Source: Paulinella micropora (Eukaryota > Cercozoa > Imbricatea > Euglyphida). From it: a DNA stretch of 64,000 bases. The notes beneath the pieces were generated by a model that ran no database searches, was not told the DNA's origin, and saw only the letters and a program-made list of their open reading frames with translations. This document shows, piece by piece, positions 10,656-22,499 of the stretch. The position numbers and the translations under genes are program-made. The first letter of the stretch is position 1. The number at the start of each line of letters is the position of its first letter. The stretch is from contig BJOX01000010.1 of NCBI GenBank assembly GCA_009731375.1, forward strand, positions 804,446-868,445. Direction: 5' to 3'.

Positions 10656-12674
10656 GATGAGATTTCGCAAATGAAAATCTTTGCAAAGAAAAAACGCAGT
10701 TTCACATCTAACAGCAATTCTTGTACTGTGCATGTGTCCGGGATGGGAATCACGGGTAGACTGTGTTCTCGAAAAAGAAGAGAAGGGTAGGTCGTTGAAG
10801 AAAAAATAACCAGGAATGGAGAGGAGGACAGGGAAGGGTAGGTCGTTGAAGAAAAAATAACCAGAAATGGAGAGAAGGGCAGCGAAAAAGAGGAAGCCGT
10901 TAATCCAGGTGTTTTGAGCAACGTAAGCTTGCGCAAGCTACAATGATTACATTGTGTAAGGCCTAAATCCCCGAGGGGACCTAGCCCGGGCTATGCAACA
11001 CTGGATGGCTTTGACGGAAAGTAGTCACCGATACGGACTAGAGAAAGATTAGTCTAATTTTTGACCGCGCAACAGCGATAGATCGCAAATGAACGAGGTA
11101 CACAAGACGATAGTTTGAAGCAGAGGGCTTTAGACTGGGAGTATGAAAAACCCAAGGCGCGTAGGCATCGTTGAACAGAAAATGACACCATGCCGCGAGC
11201 TCCGCATTCAAATGGACGAAGGTGACAGGTCCAACCATTTTCCTCGATTTGAGTTTTAAGCTTCGGTTAGTTTCGTAAGCTCGTGCGTCAAGGATGTTTT
11301 CCTCGACTGGGCACGTGAGCTCAATTAGTATGCATTTTTTTCGCGGACGGTGACCAAATGACAATATCAGGGCGCAGTTAGTGACACAGCTGTGTACAGG
11401 AAAGGCTTGCTTGGAGCCAGTGTATTGAGTTTGGAGCTGCTAATCGTTTGCGGCGTCAAGAAAAGATGGACGGTGAAAAATTGCACTTTAGGTTTCTGTT
11501 GACCTTCTTTCACGAGCAAAATAGGTTTAAATTTTGTGGAGGGGCGCTTGGTATGGCTCTCAATGTGGTTTTTGAGTGGAGTCTCAATAGTGCAGAGTAC
11601 AGAGTCGTGACGCCAGGTATACCGGCCTTGTTTGAGTGCAACTTGGCAGCCAGAGAGAATGTGGCATAGGTGGGCTTGACCAGAACAGAGAGCACATTTG
11701 CTGTTGGCACGGATTCCTCATAGATGTCTAAGGTCGGGGGTAATAACCGAGTTTGTGCTCGCGTTGATGACCCAGGAGATTAGGCGAGGGTTACGGGTTC
11801 CGATGAGATGAGCCCAGGAGAGGTCAAAGGGAGATGCATCATCAAATCGAAGGAAGCCGCCTCGCATAGCTTTGTCCATGTCGTGAGCTGTAGTCGCTTC
11901 AAGTAGTCTTTCAGCAGCTAGCTCTAGAATTCTGTCTCAATGGTCTGTTTCGGAAGGTTCACGTGAGTAACGTCCATGGCCAAGTCCGAGGAGATCGGAT
12001 TGGCCTCGGTGTTTGATCTTAAAATCAACTTGTGCTTCCAGTTTTTCGAGCACAGGTTCTGGTTTCCAGACAGTTCGATCGGTTTCGTGTTTCGTCAGGT
12101 TTATTGCATAGATAGACGAGATGTTTTTGTCTAGGCAGTATTTCAGCATGTGAGCATGGTTGATTTGGAGTCGTTCGTAGAATGATACGATAGACTGAAG
12201 TTGCAGACCGAATTGGGAGCGTGGGCGGTAGATGCAAGAGATCAGGGCTATTTTGTAATCATTAGCCTATTTTTTAAGGAAACGGGTCGCAATTTTTTCA
12301 AGAGCGCTGGCGAAAGATAGAGAGAGGTCATATAGATAAGGAATGGCCAAGCAAGCGATTGGACAGCATAGTGCTGGTAAAGCCAGAGTTTCATAAAACA
12401 ATGGATCGAGCAGCTATCGATGGTTTCCATAGAGAGAGCGAACTTTTTCTGGATTTCTGCTTGCTGTTCGTTTTCGCTGAGATCACGATAGACAATCCAT
12501 CCAAGGTCTTTAAAGGGCTTATCAGCAATGAAGTCAATTGGGTTGCCACTAATAGTAAGGGCGGGGTCGAAGGGTGGGAACGATATCGGAGCTCATCGTT
12601 TACGACCCATGCGGTCATCGGTTGTAGTCCAATATTTGAAACCAAGGCTTTTGCATTTGGGTGGTTTCGCAGAA

Positions 12675-12677
<3 letters not shown>
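10656..12677 (-). pseudogene. 5'-truncated R2-like non-LTR retrotransposon copy
   Basis: On the minus strand this copy runs from the late RT region (matching about 59790 of the main copy) to the 3' UTR end (matching about 57939/61773). Visible pieces are KHRGQSDLLGLGHGRY, the CCHC motif CALCSGQAHLCHILSGC, ELTCPVEENILDARAY of the endonuclease and the 3' UTR phrases. Frameshifts break it (for example around 11700 and 11800), so it is dead. Its 5' end lies directly against (GATA)n at 12677. It keeps 11 bases and an Arg codon that the main copy has lost, which helps show where the main copy is damaged. Confidence 0.88.
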
Positions 12678-12740
<63 letters not shown>

Positions 12741-12749
12741 GGATAGATG

Positions 12750-12813
<64 letters not shown>

Positions 12814-12824
12814 CATAGACAGAC

Positions 12825-12902
<78 letters not shown>

Positions 12903-13170
12903 GATTAGATTAGATTAGATTAGATTAGATTAGATTAGATTAGATTAGATTAGATTAGATTAGATTAGATTAGATTAGATTAGATTAGATTAGATTAGAT
13001 TAGATTAGATGAAATTTGATTTGATTAGATTAGATTAGATTAGATTAGATTAGATTAGATTAGATTAGATTAGATTGGATTAGATTGGATTAGATTAGAT
13101 TACATTAGATTAGATTAGATTAGATTAGATTAGATTAGATTAGATTAGATTAGATTAGATTAGATTAGAT

Positions 13171-13208
<38 letters not shown>
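12678..13208. repeat. (GATA)n enclosing a 270-bp (GATTA)n array
   Basis: GATA at 12678-12901, pentanucleotide GATTA at 12902-13171 (with a small GAAATTTGATTT interruption near 13011-13022), then GATA again to 13208. The pentamer probably arose by a one-base insertion in GATA and then expanded. Confidence 0.96.
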
Positions 13209-13209
<1 letters not shown>

Positions 13210-13481
13210 GGTCGCTTGTCAACAAATCGCCGAGGTCAGCCCCTGTCTTAACTAAGGTGACCGCAGGCAAGCAGGAAAGCAGACATGCACAGGCAGGCAG
13301 GCAGACAGGTAGACAGGATTTGAGACATGTACAGGGAGATGCAAATAACAAGAGGAACAGGAAAGGAACGAAGAGGAAACAGAGGAACAGACGAACCTCG
13401 ACTGTGGAGCCTTCCAAGACACACAAAGCATCTTACATCCAATGCGCCTCCTGCAGGAACCTCAGTGAGCCCGATGTGAGG

Positions 13482-16400
13482 ATGGGCGAGCGGCTTGCGC
13501 AGTTAGCCTATGACCGCTCTGCACCTGAAGACTATATGCGCATCAAAGCCAAGTGTTTCAGCGCTGTCTGTAAGTTTGAACGCTCGGCAAACAGATTTCT
13601 TGTAGGGGTCAGGGGCACGCAGAGTATCGATGAAGTGCTTGTGGATGTTGCCATCAAACTGGAGCCCTTCGACAGGAAGCTACCTGGTCAGGGTCTTGTC
13701 CACTCCGGCTTTCTGACCGGCGCTCATGCTCTTTGGCCCGAGCTCGAGAGTCACCTCCGGAACGCCGCCCTCTCCGCGCGTGATCAGGACATCGAGGTGA
13801 TCTTCAGCGGTCACTCGTTGGGTGGAGCAATTGTCACAATTCTGGCAGTGATGCTACAACGTGCGGAGTTCAGCTGCAGGGTCTTAGTCGTGACTCTAGG
13901 CGCACCGCCGGTGGGCGACGAGGACTTTCGGACGCTCTATCACTCTCTGGGAATCTTGACACTCCGTCTGACAAATCGTCTTGATTGCGTTCCGCTGTCT
14001 CTGAACTGGCACCCATCGTTTGTGCACATGGTTTCAGAGACCTGTCTCGACGCACACTTGCTGTCTCGGTACCTATCATTAGCCTCCACCGTTAGCGACG
14101 CCATACTTAAGAAGAAGCTCTCCGACCTGGCACCCATGCTCAAGTTTCATACCATGAAATTATACTCAAAGAGCATCGAGCTGTGGTTCAGCCCGTACTT
14201 GAGCGCAATATCAGATGAGATACAAGACTGTGCTGAGCACGTGCGGTCCGCCCTAGATAAACTGCCCTGGCTGAAGTCCCTCCTCAAAGCACCGAGCGTC
14301 GACTCCACTAGCGTTGCAGCAAAATCAGCTTCGGTTGTGAGCAAAATTCTGCCGAAATTAGGTCGTGCAGCCAGGGTAGCCACACAGATATCCGCTAAAA
14401 CGGTGTGGGCAGTTGTACAGAATACTAATCTAGGAGTCATCAATAATGTCGTCTCGGCGGGGGGGACCTGGTATGTGTTATATAAGGTTTATAATAGACT
14501 TGGTGCAGTCCAAGACGCAGTCGACAGGACGGAGGAAGGTGTGAAGCAGTTGCATTCTTTGGTTCAGCAATCAACGCGGGCAGTACGGCAGGATATAGAA
14601 GATGCCACGGGTCTGCTGCTGACAAGCATGAAAAGTATCCAGCAAAATGCAGACATCCAACAGTACGTAACTTGCCTTAATCATATTCCTGCTTTCTTTT
14701 CTTGAGCTTTTTTCCGTGTATGTGATTGTCTCTCTAGGAGTCTGAGTAAGCTCGATGCAGTCAACACCATCATGTTGACCACATCGCCGACACACTGGTC
14801 AAACGCGATATCGCAGAACATTGCAGAAGTTTTCCACTCGTTTGATAGAATGTATGAAAAATCCTTCGAATCATCTGAGAGGATGTCTCTGTTAGAGGGG
14901 ATGCTGCATGCTTCTCGCTTGCATCTTGATATCTATTCGATTCTCAATTCCTTGCCTGAAAGCAAGGGGAACTATGAAGTTCACAGGCTATTCGAGCTGC
15001 TTTTCAGCGCCTTTTTGCCTAGGTTACGACACTTCGTGCAAACATATGGCAGCAGGGATGAGAAAGCAGTGGAGCTATCCAAACGGTTCAGACAGGTCTT
15101 CTCCCTAGACTCAAACGCCTGTCAACAGCTGGAGAGGTTCACTCTGGCTCGGGTCTACGAACTGCTCCGCAAAGGGCGCACACACATTCATCTTGAGCAG
15201 GTGTCTGAGTTACTGGCGGAAGCCTTGGTTCTTCTCCCGCAATCTTTCTACCTACGGTTTGCCATGCTCTATACCTTGCCAGTGTTTGAGATCCCAGAAG
15301 AAATCGGCACCACCGAGTGCCTGAAGCTGTTGGGCTTGTTGGGAGAGCAGAAGCAGAGTAAGTCGAAGAATGAGCAAAAGAGTGTTTTAGGCGCCGCTCG
15401 TATCAGCACGAAAGACAGGAAGAAGATCGACGTGGGCGCACTGTGTGATCTTGCCGTCGAAGCTTGCCGAGCAGCTCAACCCACTGTTGCGGCTCATATT
15501 TTGAACGCGGTTGTGTTACTGGAGGCAGCCAGTCCGCTGGAGGCACGCGAGGCTGCTGAGGTGCAACCCGTCATGAAGGCTCTGGAGCAGTACGCGGCAT
15601 CTTTACCAGAGGAGAACGCCCTCGGCGGTCTCATCTATCACTTTCTGAGCGACCTCTGGGCGTTGCGCGGAGCAAGTGGGGTGACGATCCAGTTGCGCCG
15701 AGCCAAGCTAGACGAACGCGCCCTAAAGTACTTCCAAAAGAGTGGGAGTTTCTTGCTAGAATGTCTTCTGTGTGTTCGTCTTGAATCTACCATCGGCAAT
15801 TCCCTGCATCATTACCACTTGCAACACCTTGCAGTGATGAAGAAGGCTGAGGATTTGATGCTGTTGCAGGCGTACAATCACAATTTTTTACCAGTCATTT
15901 TGTATATGTACGCATTGCTCCCTATGATAGTTATGGCGGCCATAACAACAGCGTGGCTAATGCGGGAGGGCCTTGGAGCACTCGGGTTGTCAGCCAGTCT
16001 TCTTGCATTTGCTGTCTTGGCGGTGCGGTTCGTAGCGCTCCTACACAAGGAAGAGTATTTTGTTTCTATTCCGCGGGCGCTGCACTTTATTCAGAAGAGT
16101 GCTCCTAAGGATGGAGGGGATATGACAGAGGCAAGGAGATTCTTTGTTGTCGCCTGTATGTTTCTGTGGTGCGTATCGTGGATGGCCGGATCGAGTGTCT
16201 TCAACTCTGTATGCATCAGAACAGTTTTGCTTGCCGTTGATGTGGCAGCAACGAACGCATTGGGAGATCGTCAGCATAGTCTCGAGCTTCTTATCTTTTA
16301 CTTCAAGGAGATATTCTACTATTCTGAGTTTGAGTTTGCTGACGGCAGCTTATTGTACATCATTCGTCTGTTTTATAAGGTAAGTAGCCCTTGCGAAATA

Positions 16401-16793
16401 TTCAATGCAAGGGTACCTTGCCATCGAACTAGGCTTATTTGCAGTGCGCTACTGTACAAATTGCTGTTGGGGACTGCAGCTCTTAATTTCGCTCTGAATT
16501 TTTTTGTTTTTGCTAATTGTGTGTTTTTTCTGGGGCTTGCCGCGTTGGCCATCTCAGCACTCCCCCTGCATATCCTCCGTGTGTTTGTCGTGCACAAGTT
16601 TGAAAGCAGCAGCGAGAAGGTTGAGTGGGAGGAGCTCTGCCAACAACAGCGCACACTCTGGGCAAAATGGTGTTTGGAAGGCTGCTGCCGAAACACTTGC
16701 GGATTAGTCCAGGAGTCAGGATGCGAGGGTTGTTGTTCTGGTCATGTGCGTCGAAGCCGAAGCTGGGAAACAGAGTTCGAAAAATATCGTTAA
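13482..16793 (+). CDS. Class 3 lipase fused to a membrane-spanning C-terminal half
   Basis: Two exons, 13482-14662 and 14738-16793, around a 75-nt GT-AG intron; joining them keeps the frame and gives 1078 residues. The N-terminal third is an alpha/beta-hydrolase of the fungal-lipase (class 3) type: FLVGVRGTQS (oxyanion strand), nucleophile elbow GHSLGG with Ser about 112, then RLDCVPL (Asp about 168) and FVHM (His about 182). Such enzymes hydrolyse acylglycerols, including sn-1 of diacylglycerol. After a linker with helical VAAKSASVV and coiled segments, the C-terminal half has several hydrophobic stretches (LYMYALLPMIVMAAITTAW, LLAFAVLAVRFVALL, and ALNFFVFANCVFFLGLAAL near the end), so it is probably anchored in a membrane. 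No family is recognised for that half. The first in-frame ATG is 13482, but an acceptor (CTCCTGCAG) at 13456 suggests an upstream exon. GT-AG signals at 16380 and 16444 could define an optional 65-nt intron that would shift the frame. Confidence 0.85.
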
Positions 16794-16875
16794 GCGTTAG
16801 AGTAAAAATTCTGCAATGGACGCGATCTACGGAGGGGTGCGCAGCTTATAAGTCGTGGGCACTCCTGGCCAGAGT

Positions 16876-17084
16876 GTATTACTGACGACACTCAAGTGCT
16901 CCGTTCAGGTCATAATTCTGACCTGCGGCCGTTTTTCTGACCTGTAGCAGTTGAGGTCTAAAAATTTTGCAAAACTTTACCGTATGTAACGGTCGAAAAT
17001 GTAGCCGTTACGCGTCAGGTCAGGAAAACGGCCGCAGGTCAGAATTATGACCTGACCGGAGCACTTGAATGTCACCAGTAATAC
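16876..17084. mobile_element. Foldback MITE with ~68-bp terminal inverted repeats
   Basis: Ends GTATTACTG...CAGTAATAC. The outer about 68 bp of each side are reverse complements with few mismatches, including CAAGTGCTCCG, TCAGGTCATAATTCTGACC and GCGGCCGTTTT. The centre is about 70 bp and non-coding. If the TA at each end is the target duplication, the termini are TTACTG, as in Tc1/mariner-type MITEs. It lies about 85 bp past the lipase stop codon. Confidence 0.85.
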
Positions 17085-17410
17085 GAACCGACATTTCACT
17101 GCTGAGAATACACGTATCTTTGGAGCTTTTTAACCTCTTTACGTCTTTAATGACAAAGCTTTGTAATCACTACTCAACCCTAAACCGCTACGTCAACAGA
17201 CCCTCCCAAAATATGAACTGGCCTTTACACTCATAGTGATATAGGAGCAATAGCGAATTGTCCTTTAGGGTGGGCAGGCATGACTAAATACCTTATTAAT
17301 AAAACCTACAATGGTCCCCCTATTTAGAAATAGCGGCATAACAACATTTCTTTATTTTTCTCTCTTTTTATGAGTGACCTTGTTCAAGTTTGACTTCTGA
17401 TTTTTATTCG
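17085..17410. other. Intergenic, nothing recognised
   Basis: AT-rich unique sequence without exon or repeat signals that I can support. Confidence 0.6.
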
Positions 17411-17680
17411 CATATGTAGGTTTTAGTGGTACTAGTTACTAGGTAGAATCATTAAATATTTCCAAGCGCGTAATCTCATTTAATATTCAAGATTTTGATG
17501 TGCTGTTTGCACAGAATTCAATGTTTTTATTGGGAATGGTCTGTCGCTGATTAAGTTTTTCAATTCATATAAGCTATTGCTCAGCAGTGTCATCATGAGT
17601 CTGGGGATATGTTCTGAATCTTGACAAACTAGTTTTCGACTTAAGTCACGTTTTCCTAGTTTTCATTTTCCACCTTACTT
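17411..17680 (+). mobile_element. End fragment of the CATATGTAGG TIR element
   Basis: Begins CATATGTAGGTTTTAGTGG and matches, in reverse complement, 24235-24463, the right end of the TIR element described below. Shared phrases include CAGAATTCAATGTTTTTA, GGGAATGGTCTGTC and ACAAACTAGTTTTCGAC. Confidence 0.75.
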
Positions 17681-17762
17681 GTATGCAAAAACACTGCCAA
17701 CAGACCAGACACCTTGCCCTATCATGACCTAGCCCTTGCCTTTTCCACTATCCAGCCCTAGT

Positions 17763-17918
17763 TATGCCGGCCCACCCTGTATATAATGGCAATACTGACC
17801 GTTCCGGTCTGCCGGTTAGCCTTGGTCTGGAAATTACGGAGTCCCTACTTTAGGTATTCCTCAGTCTTCATATCGTTAGCCTAGTAACAATTATCTGTTT
17901 ATTAAATATCCTACTATT
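17763..17918 (+). repeat. LTR-like fragment of a third retroelement family (C)
   Basis: About 155 bp nearly identical to the reverse complement of 46672-46820. It contains a TATA-like TATATAATGG, then GACCGTTCCGGTCTGCCG, CTACTTTAGGTATTCCTC and TTTATTAAATATCC. In the other copy the sequence continues to CGTAACA, similar to the GTAACA end of the gypsy LTRs here, which is why I call it an LTR. Confidence 0.6.
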
Positions 17919-19545
17919 CAGTGCTGTTTACATTCAAGACAACAAAAAGAATTTGTTTTTAGTTTTTGTGTCAGATTTTCAGTTTTGGTTGGAATTTTGA
18001 TTTTGGTTGGAAATTTAAATTTTTCAAATTAACTGCTATATTCGACCGCAAAACATCGTAAATTTTTGCAAAATGTTACAGTTAAACTGAAAAATTTAAA
18101 TTTTTGTCACAAAACTTGTGAAAATCTGTCACAAAAATGAAAATCTGTCACAAAAACTGAAAAAATTTTTTTTTCTGTCTTGAATGTCAACAGCAATATG
18201 ATAACCATCTGGAGTCGCTAATAAAATAAACGAAGTATCATCCAGGAAATTTTCCTCTGTTTCTCGGAAATTTTCTGTTGAAAAGAGATATCGAGAGAAA
18301 AATGGGGGAGTTGGGAATTTTACTGATGCGCTTCCTGGGGTTATATGCTTTTGCTTGAGGTGGTTTGGGTCTAGGGGCATGCAAACAGGTAGGGGCAATG
18401 ATTTTCTTGAGTTGCAGGTCTATTCATGAGTTGTTTGTGAGTGGGGCTGTGGTTGCTGACAGACAGGCGTTTTTGGGTCTGACAGCTTGCAGCTCAAGAT
18501 GAGGAGATGTGGGGTTTCATGTGGTGTGAGTGTTTGGCGTGGGTAGATACATGGGCACGTACAGAGGACTATGGGGAGTGGTTTTATAGAAAGAGCGTGT
18601 TGTTTTCGGTTTGTTTGGTGGTGGGACAAGGGTTGCTGTGGCGCACTGCTTTGGGTCAGGGATCTCACATATCATGGAAAATCGATGGAAGAACTATTCA
18701 GAGATATATGATTCATGTTTGTTTGGTCGTGGGTTGATGTTTCGTGGTGTTTTTGGTGGGTTTTGGGGGCTAGGAATTCATGCGACATGGGGACTTGGGT
18801 TGAAGAAATGCGAAAACGGACACAGGCAACGACGGGTTTTAGACGGAAAAGGGCGTATTGGAGGGCAAGGGGGTTTGGAAAAAAGAAAACAGACACAACG
18901 GAGAGCAATGGAGGGGAAACTTGCTGAATTCGGTAGGAGGAAGGGTATGGAACAGACACGGTTTGGGGGACGGACATGTCGGTAGGTCAAAGGGGTCAGG
19001 GGGTAAGCTGGTTCGCAAAGAGGAAGGAAGCAGGCGGGTCCCCACTCAAGGGAGTGTGAAAAGGGGTCGGAATCTGCGAGTGGAACTTGAAAGGGATGTG
19101 AAATACACAGTTTAAGAGGGGTTTTGGACGGGAGTAAGTGGACGCCATCATGGCACAAAAAGAAGGAGGCGAAGAAGACTGGTATAGCGGGTAGAATGCG
19201 ACGAAAACACGCCAACTCAAATGGATAAATTTTGGGGCTCGTTGCGGGCTTTTTACGAAAGATGAACTACTGCCGGTGTCGACCATATCATACACTTGCT
19301 GGCGGCGTAATATGGAAGGGAAGCTCTCAGATAAGGGAGATGCGTAAGAGAATATGGAGAGAACTAGAAGAAGCTTGGGGAACTTGAAGTGAAAATGAAG
19401 GGTGAGGAACTCGTAGGGGAACTTGAAGGGAAACCGGAAAGGGGGAGTACAGCTCGGGACACATTTAGACGGTCGACGACAGGACTTGGGGGGGTTATAG
19501 GATATAGGGGGACATAATACTGAAGGGATAATGGAACTTTATGCA
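17919..19545. other. Unassigned G-rich region
   Basis: Contains an A/T-rich stretch with repeated AAAATCTGTCACAAAA (about 18110-18160), then G-rich plus-strand sequence. Open frames on both strands are of low plausibility (Pro/Ser/Phe-rich antisense frames). It could be the leader of a degraded retroelement following the LTR-like piece. Confidence 0.4.
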
Positions 19546-19569
19546 ATACTTTAGGTACGTAACACTGTT

Positions 19570-20043
19570 ATGTCTTCGAACGAGCCGGGAGAGGGAGGGG
19601 GCAAGGAAGAGAGAGTGGAGGCGTCTAGTAGAGATCCAGAGAGTGAGTTGAAGAACAGTGGCATGTCGGAAGATGACATCGACGACGGCACTTTATGGAA
19701 TGAAGGGGAATGCAGGATCGATAGGAATGTCTACTACATAAGCGATCAATTGAAATTCCTCGCTGAGACGGCCGCAGCAACTTTTTCCCAGGTCAAGCCG
19801 GGGTCGAGACAGGGAAAGGTTTGGACAAAGACACATCAGGAGCGTGTAGAAGTATGGCAAGGGTTCGAGAAGCTATGCTCTTTGAGAGAAAAGAAGGTGG
19901 CGGAAACGAGAAGGAAGAGATTGGGGAAGGAGGATGAGGAACAGGGAAAGGAGAGTCATTGGAAAAAGGCTTGGATCGAGGAACTTCTGAGAGGGGTTTC
20001 CAAATTCGGAGTTGTTTGGCGAGGGAAAGATAAGGGTTCATGA
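19570..20043 (+). CDS. Hypothetical Lys/Glu-rich ORF (unit 1)
   Basis: 157 codons from ATG 19570, preceded by ATACTTTAGG (19546-19555). The product is charged: an acidic start (GEGGGKEERVE, SEDDIDDGTLW), then ECRIDRNVYYISDQLKFLA and a Lys/Arg/Glu-rich probable coiled coil. No known domain is recognised. The beginning vaguely resembles the Gag N-termini of the nearby LTR elements (acidic, EGGG). The stop codon TGA overlaps the CCGGGAC end of the AATCTTGG repeat element, so the gene may have been cut by that insertion and resume at 35124 or later. It could be an LTR-family gag fragment or a host gene. Confidence 0.4.
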   Translation: MSSNEPGEGGGKEERVEASSRDPESELKNSGMSEDDIDDGTLWNEGECRIDRNVYYISDQLKFLAETAAATFSQVKPGSRQGKVWTKTHQERVEVWQGFEKLCSLREKKVAETRRKRLGKEDEEQGKESHWKKAWIEELLRGVSKFGVVWRGKDKGS

Positions 20044-20650
20044 CCGGGACAAAAAAATCTCGGACTGTGTTAACGATCCAGACCCCAGATTTTGGTTAAG
20101 TTCCTGGATTTTTTTTCTTGAAACCTAGATCAAAAATCGTGGGATATGATTCAAAATCCCGGACCCAAGATACAAATCTTGGACTCATGATATTCAATCT
20201 CTGACACCAAAATCACTGACCCAAGATAAAATCTTAGACACAGGGAAAAATCTTTGACAAAAGAAAAAATCTTGACTCCAAGATTAAAGTCTTGGATCCA
20301 TCATTTAATCTTGTTTCCGAGATTTGGCTAGGCACGTGTCCAGGATTGTTCAATCACTGCTCCAAGATCATTGATCTTGAGTCCAAGATTGCTATCTTGG
20401 ATATATGATAAAACCTTGGAACACAGAAGCAATCTTGGACATATGATAAAACCTTGGAACACAGATTTAATCTTGAGTCTTACATTTATTTCATGGACAC
20501 ATGTTAAGAATTGTATTCAAGATATTTTTCATGTTTTCAAAATTGAAATTTTGATCCAAGATTTCAATCATCTCCCAAGATCAGTAATCTTGAGTCCAAG
20601 ATTTGGAAACATTAACTTATGATGTTAATCATGAAATAGAGACGCGACTG
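20044..20650. repeat. Palindromic AATCTTGG repeat block, left part
   Basis: Starts CCGGGACAAAAAAATCTCGG and continues as degenerate 15-25-bp units alternating AAGATT / AATCTTGG with GGAC, GATCC or ACACA linkers. The same sequence type recurs at 22500-22828 and 24464-24662. A matching inverted end (CGAGATTTTTTTCGTCCCGG-like) is at 35110-35133. Confidence 0.75.
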
Positions 20651-20876
20651 AAACCATGGCCAGTCACTAGAGTCATGGCAGAGCCTACTGTACATAATTT
20701 TTATTGTATATAGTACTGTTACAGAATAAAACTTTCCCAGGAATTACTAATCACTAATAGTTTGTTTTTTTTCACACTAGTCAAAGATCCTGCATGTACA
20801 TGCTACAGAAAAGGTTTTATTATTTTTTAAAAAAACTGCTTTTACAACTGAGTGTAATGAAAGCGGAAAGAACAGA

Positions 20877-20927
<51 letters not shown>

Positions 20928-21758
20928 GAAAGAAAGAAACGAAAGAAACGAAAGAGAAGAAAGAGAAGAAAGAGAAGAAATAGAACAAAAAGAAAGAAAA
21001 TAAAAAAGAATGATACTAGGGGGCACCACTCACCAATTCTTCCTGGCTGCCTTTTTTGTAAACAGATTTTTGGCCGGACAGCTGCGTGCTTCCTGTTTGT
21101 GGGTGCAAAAATTCAAACCGGCCAAGGGATGGTCGTTGGTAGGTGTTTGTTCTTGCTATCTTCACCATGTTGTGTGTCAGGTACGTCGACATCTCATCCG
21201 ACTCAAGAACAGGTCAGAACTCAGATCTTTTCCGCTTTTGTTTGTTGAATCTTTTTTTTTTTTTTTTTTTTTTTTCAGCCAGGAGCTTGGATGGCTTTCC
21301 CGCGTCGCGTCGGACTGACAACAGGTCTTCTCTTCTTTTGCAGTTCTTCTCTTCCTTTCTTTCTTTTGCCCTCATACTTTGTAATCCTTCCCTTCTTTTC
21401 TCTCTTTTCTCTCTTTCTTCCTCTCTTTTCTCTATTTTCTCTCTTTTCTCTCTTTTCTTTCTTTTTTATTTTCTTTCTTTTTTCTTTTTTATTTTCTTTC
21501 TTTTGTTCTATTAGTATTTCTTCTCTTTCTTCTATTTCTTTCTTTCTTTCCATCTCTCTCTCTCTCTCTTTTCTTTCCTTTTTTCTCTTTTCTTTCCGCC
21601 TTTTTTTCTTTTCTCTTTTCTTTTCTCTTTCTCTTGCCCTTACACTTGGTAATCCTTCTATCTTTTCTTTCTGTCTTCTTTTCTTTTCTTGGTTCTTTTC
21701 TTTTCTTTCTTTTCTTTCCTTTCTTTTTTCTCTTTTTTTTTTCTATCCTTCTCGTATA

Positions 21759-21796
<38 letters not shown>

Positions 21797-22499
21797 AAGT
21801 CTCTCTCTGTCTCTTCTTGCTTGCTTCTTTGAATTTCAGAACTCTTTTCGTTCCATTCGTTTTCTCTTTTTTATTCTCTTTCTTTTTTCTTTTCTTTTCT
21901 TTTCTTTTCTTTCTTTCTTTATTCTTTCTTTCCTTTGCCCTCATACTTTGTAATCCTTTCTTTCTTTCTTTCTTTTCTCTCTTTTCTTTCTTTCTTCCTC
22001 TCTTTTTTCTTTTCTCTCTTTTCTTTTTTATTTTCTTTCTTTTGTTCCATTTCTCTTTCTCTTTCGTTTCTTTCTTTCTTTCGATCTCTCTCTCTCTCTC
22101 TCTTTCTTTTCTTTCCTTTTTTTCTCTTTTCTTCCACCTTTTTTTCTTTTCTCTTTCTTTTTCTCTTTCTCTTGCCCGCACTTGGTAATCCTTCTTTCTT
22201 TTCTTTTCTTTGTCTTTTCTCTCCTTTCTCTCTCTCTCTCTCTTGGATTTCTTCAAGTTCTTTCCTTTCTTTTTTTTCCTCCTTTTTTTCTTTTCTCTTG
22301 CCCTTACACTTGGTTATCCTTCCTTTCTCTCTTTTCTTTTTTACTTTCTTTTCTTTCTCTCTGCCTCTCTGCCTGTCTTTTTCGTTTCTTTCTTTTCTCT
22401 CCTGTTGAAAATCAAGTTTGACATTAAATTAAATAAACCTGATATTTACTTTAATAAGTAGTGGCCGGGACTTCATGGGGGCCGGGATAATAACGGTAG
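20651..22499. repeat. (GA)n and long polypyrimidine (TTTC/TTCT)n tract
   Basis: GA and GAAA repeats at about 20885-21000, a short unique segment at 21010-21240, poly-T at about 21250-21276, then over 1 kb of T/C-only degenerate (CTTTT)n to about 22400. Inside it CCCTCATACTTTGTAATCCTT / CCTTACACTTGGTAATCCTT recurs about five times (21370, 21640, 21940, 22170, 22300), showing duplication of larger units. Open frames here are artefacts. Confidence 0.85.

Noticed and set aside
18778-19215. 145-codon minus-strand frame
   Set aside because: Pro/Ser/Phe-rich composition opposite G-rich DNA; no start context, splice sites or family resemblance.
21291-22461. Phe/Ser/Leu-rich plus-strand and Lys/Glu-rich minus-strand frames in the polypyrimidine tract
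   Set aside because: Open only because T/C sequence lacks stop codons; no conserved motif.
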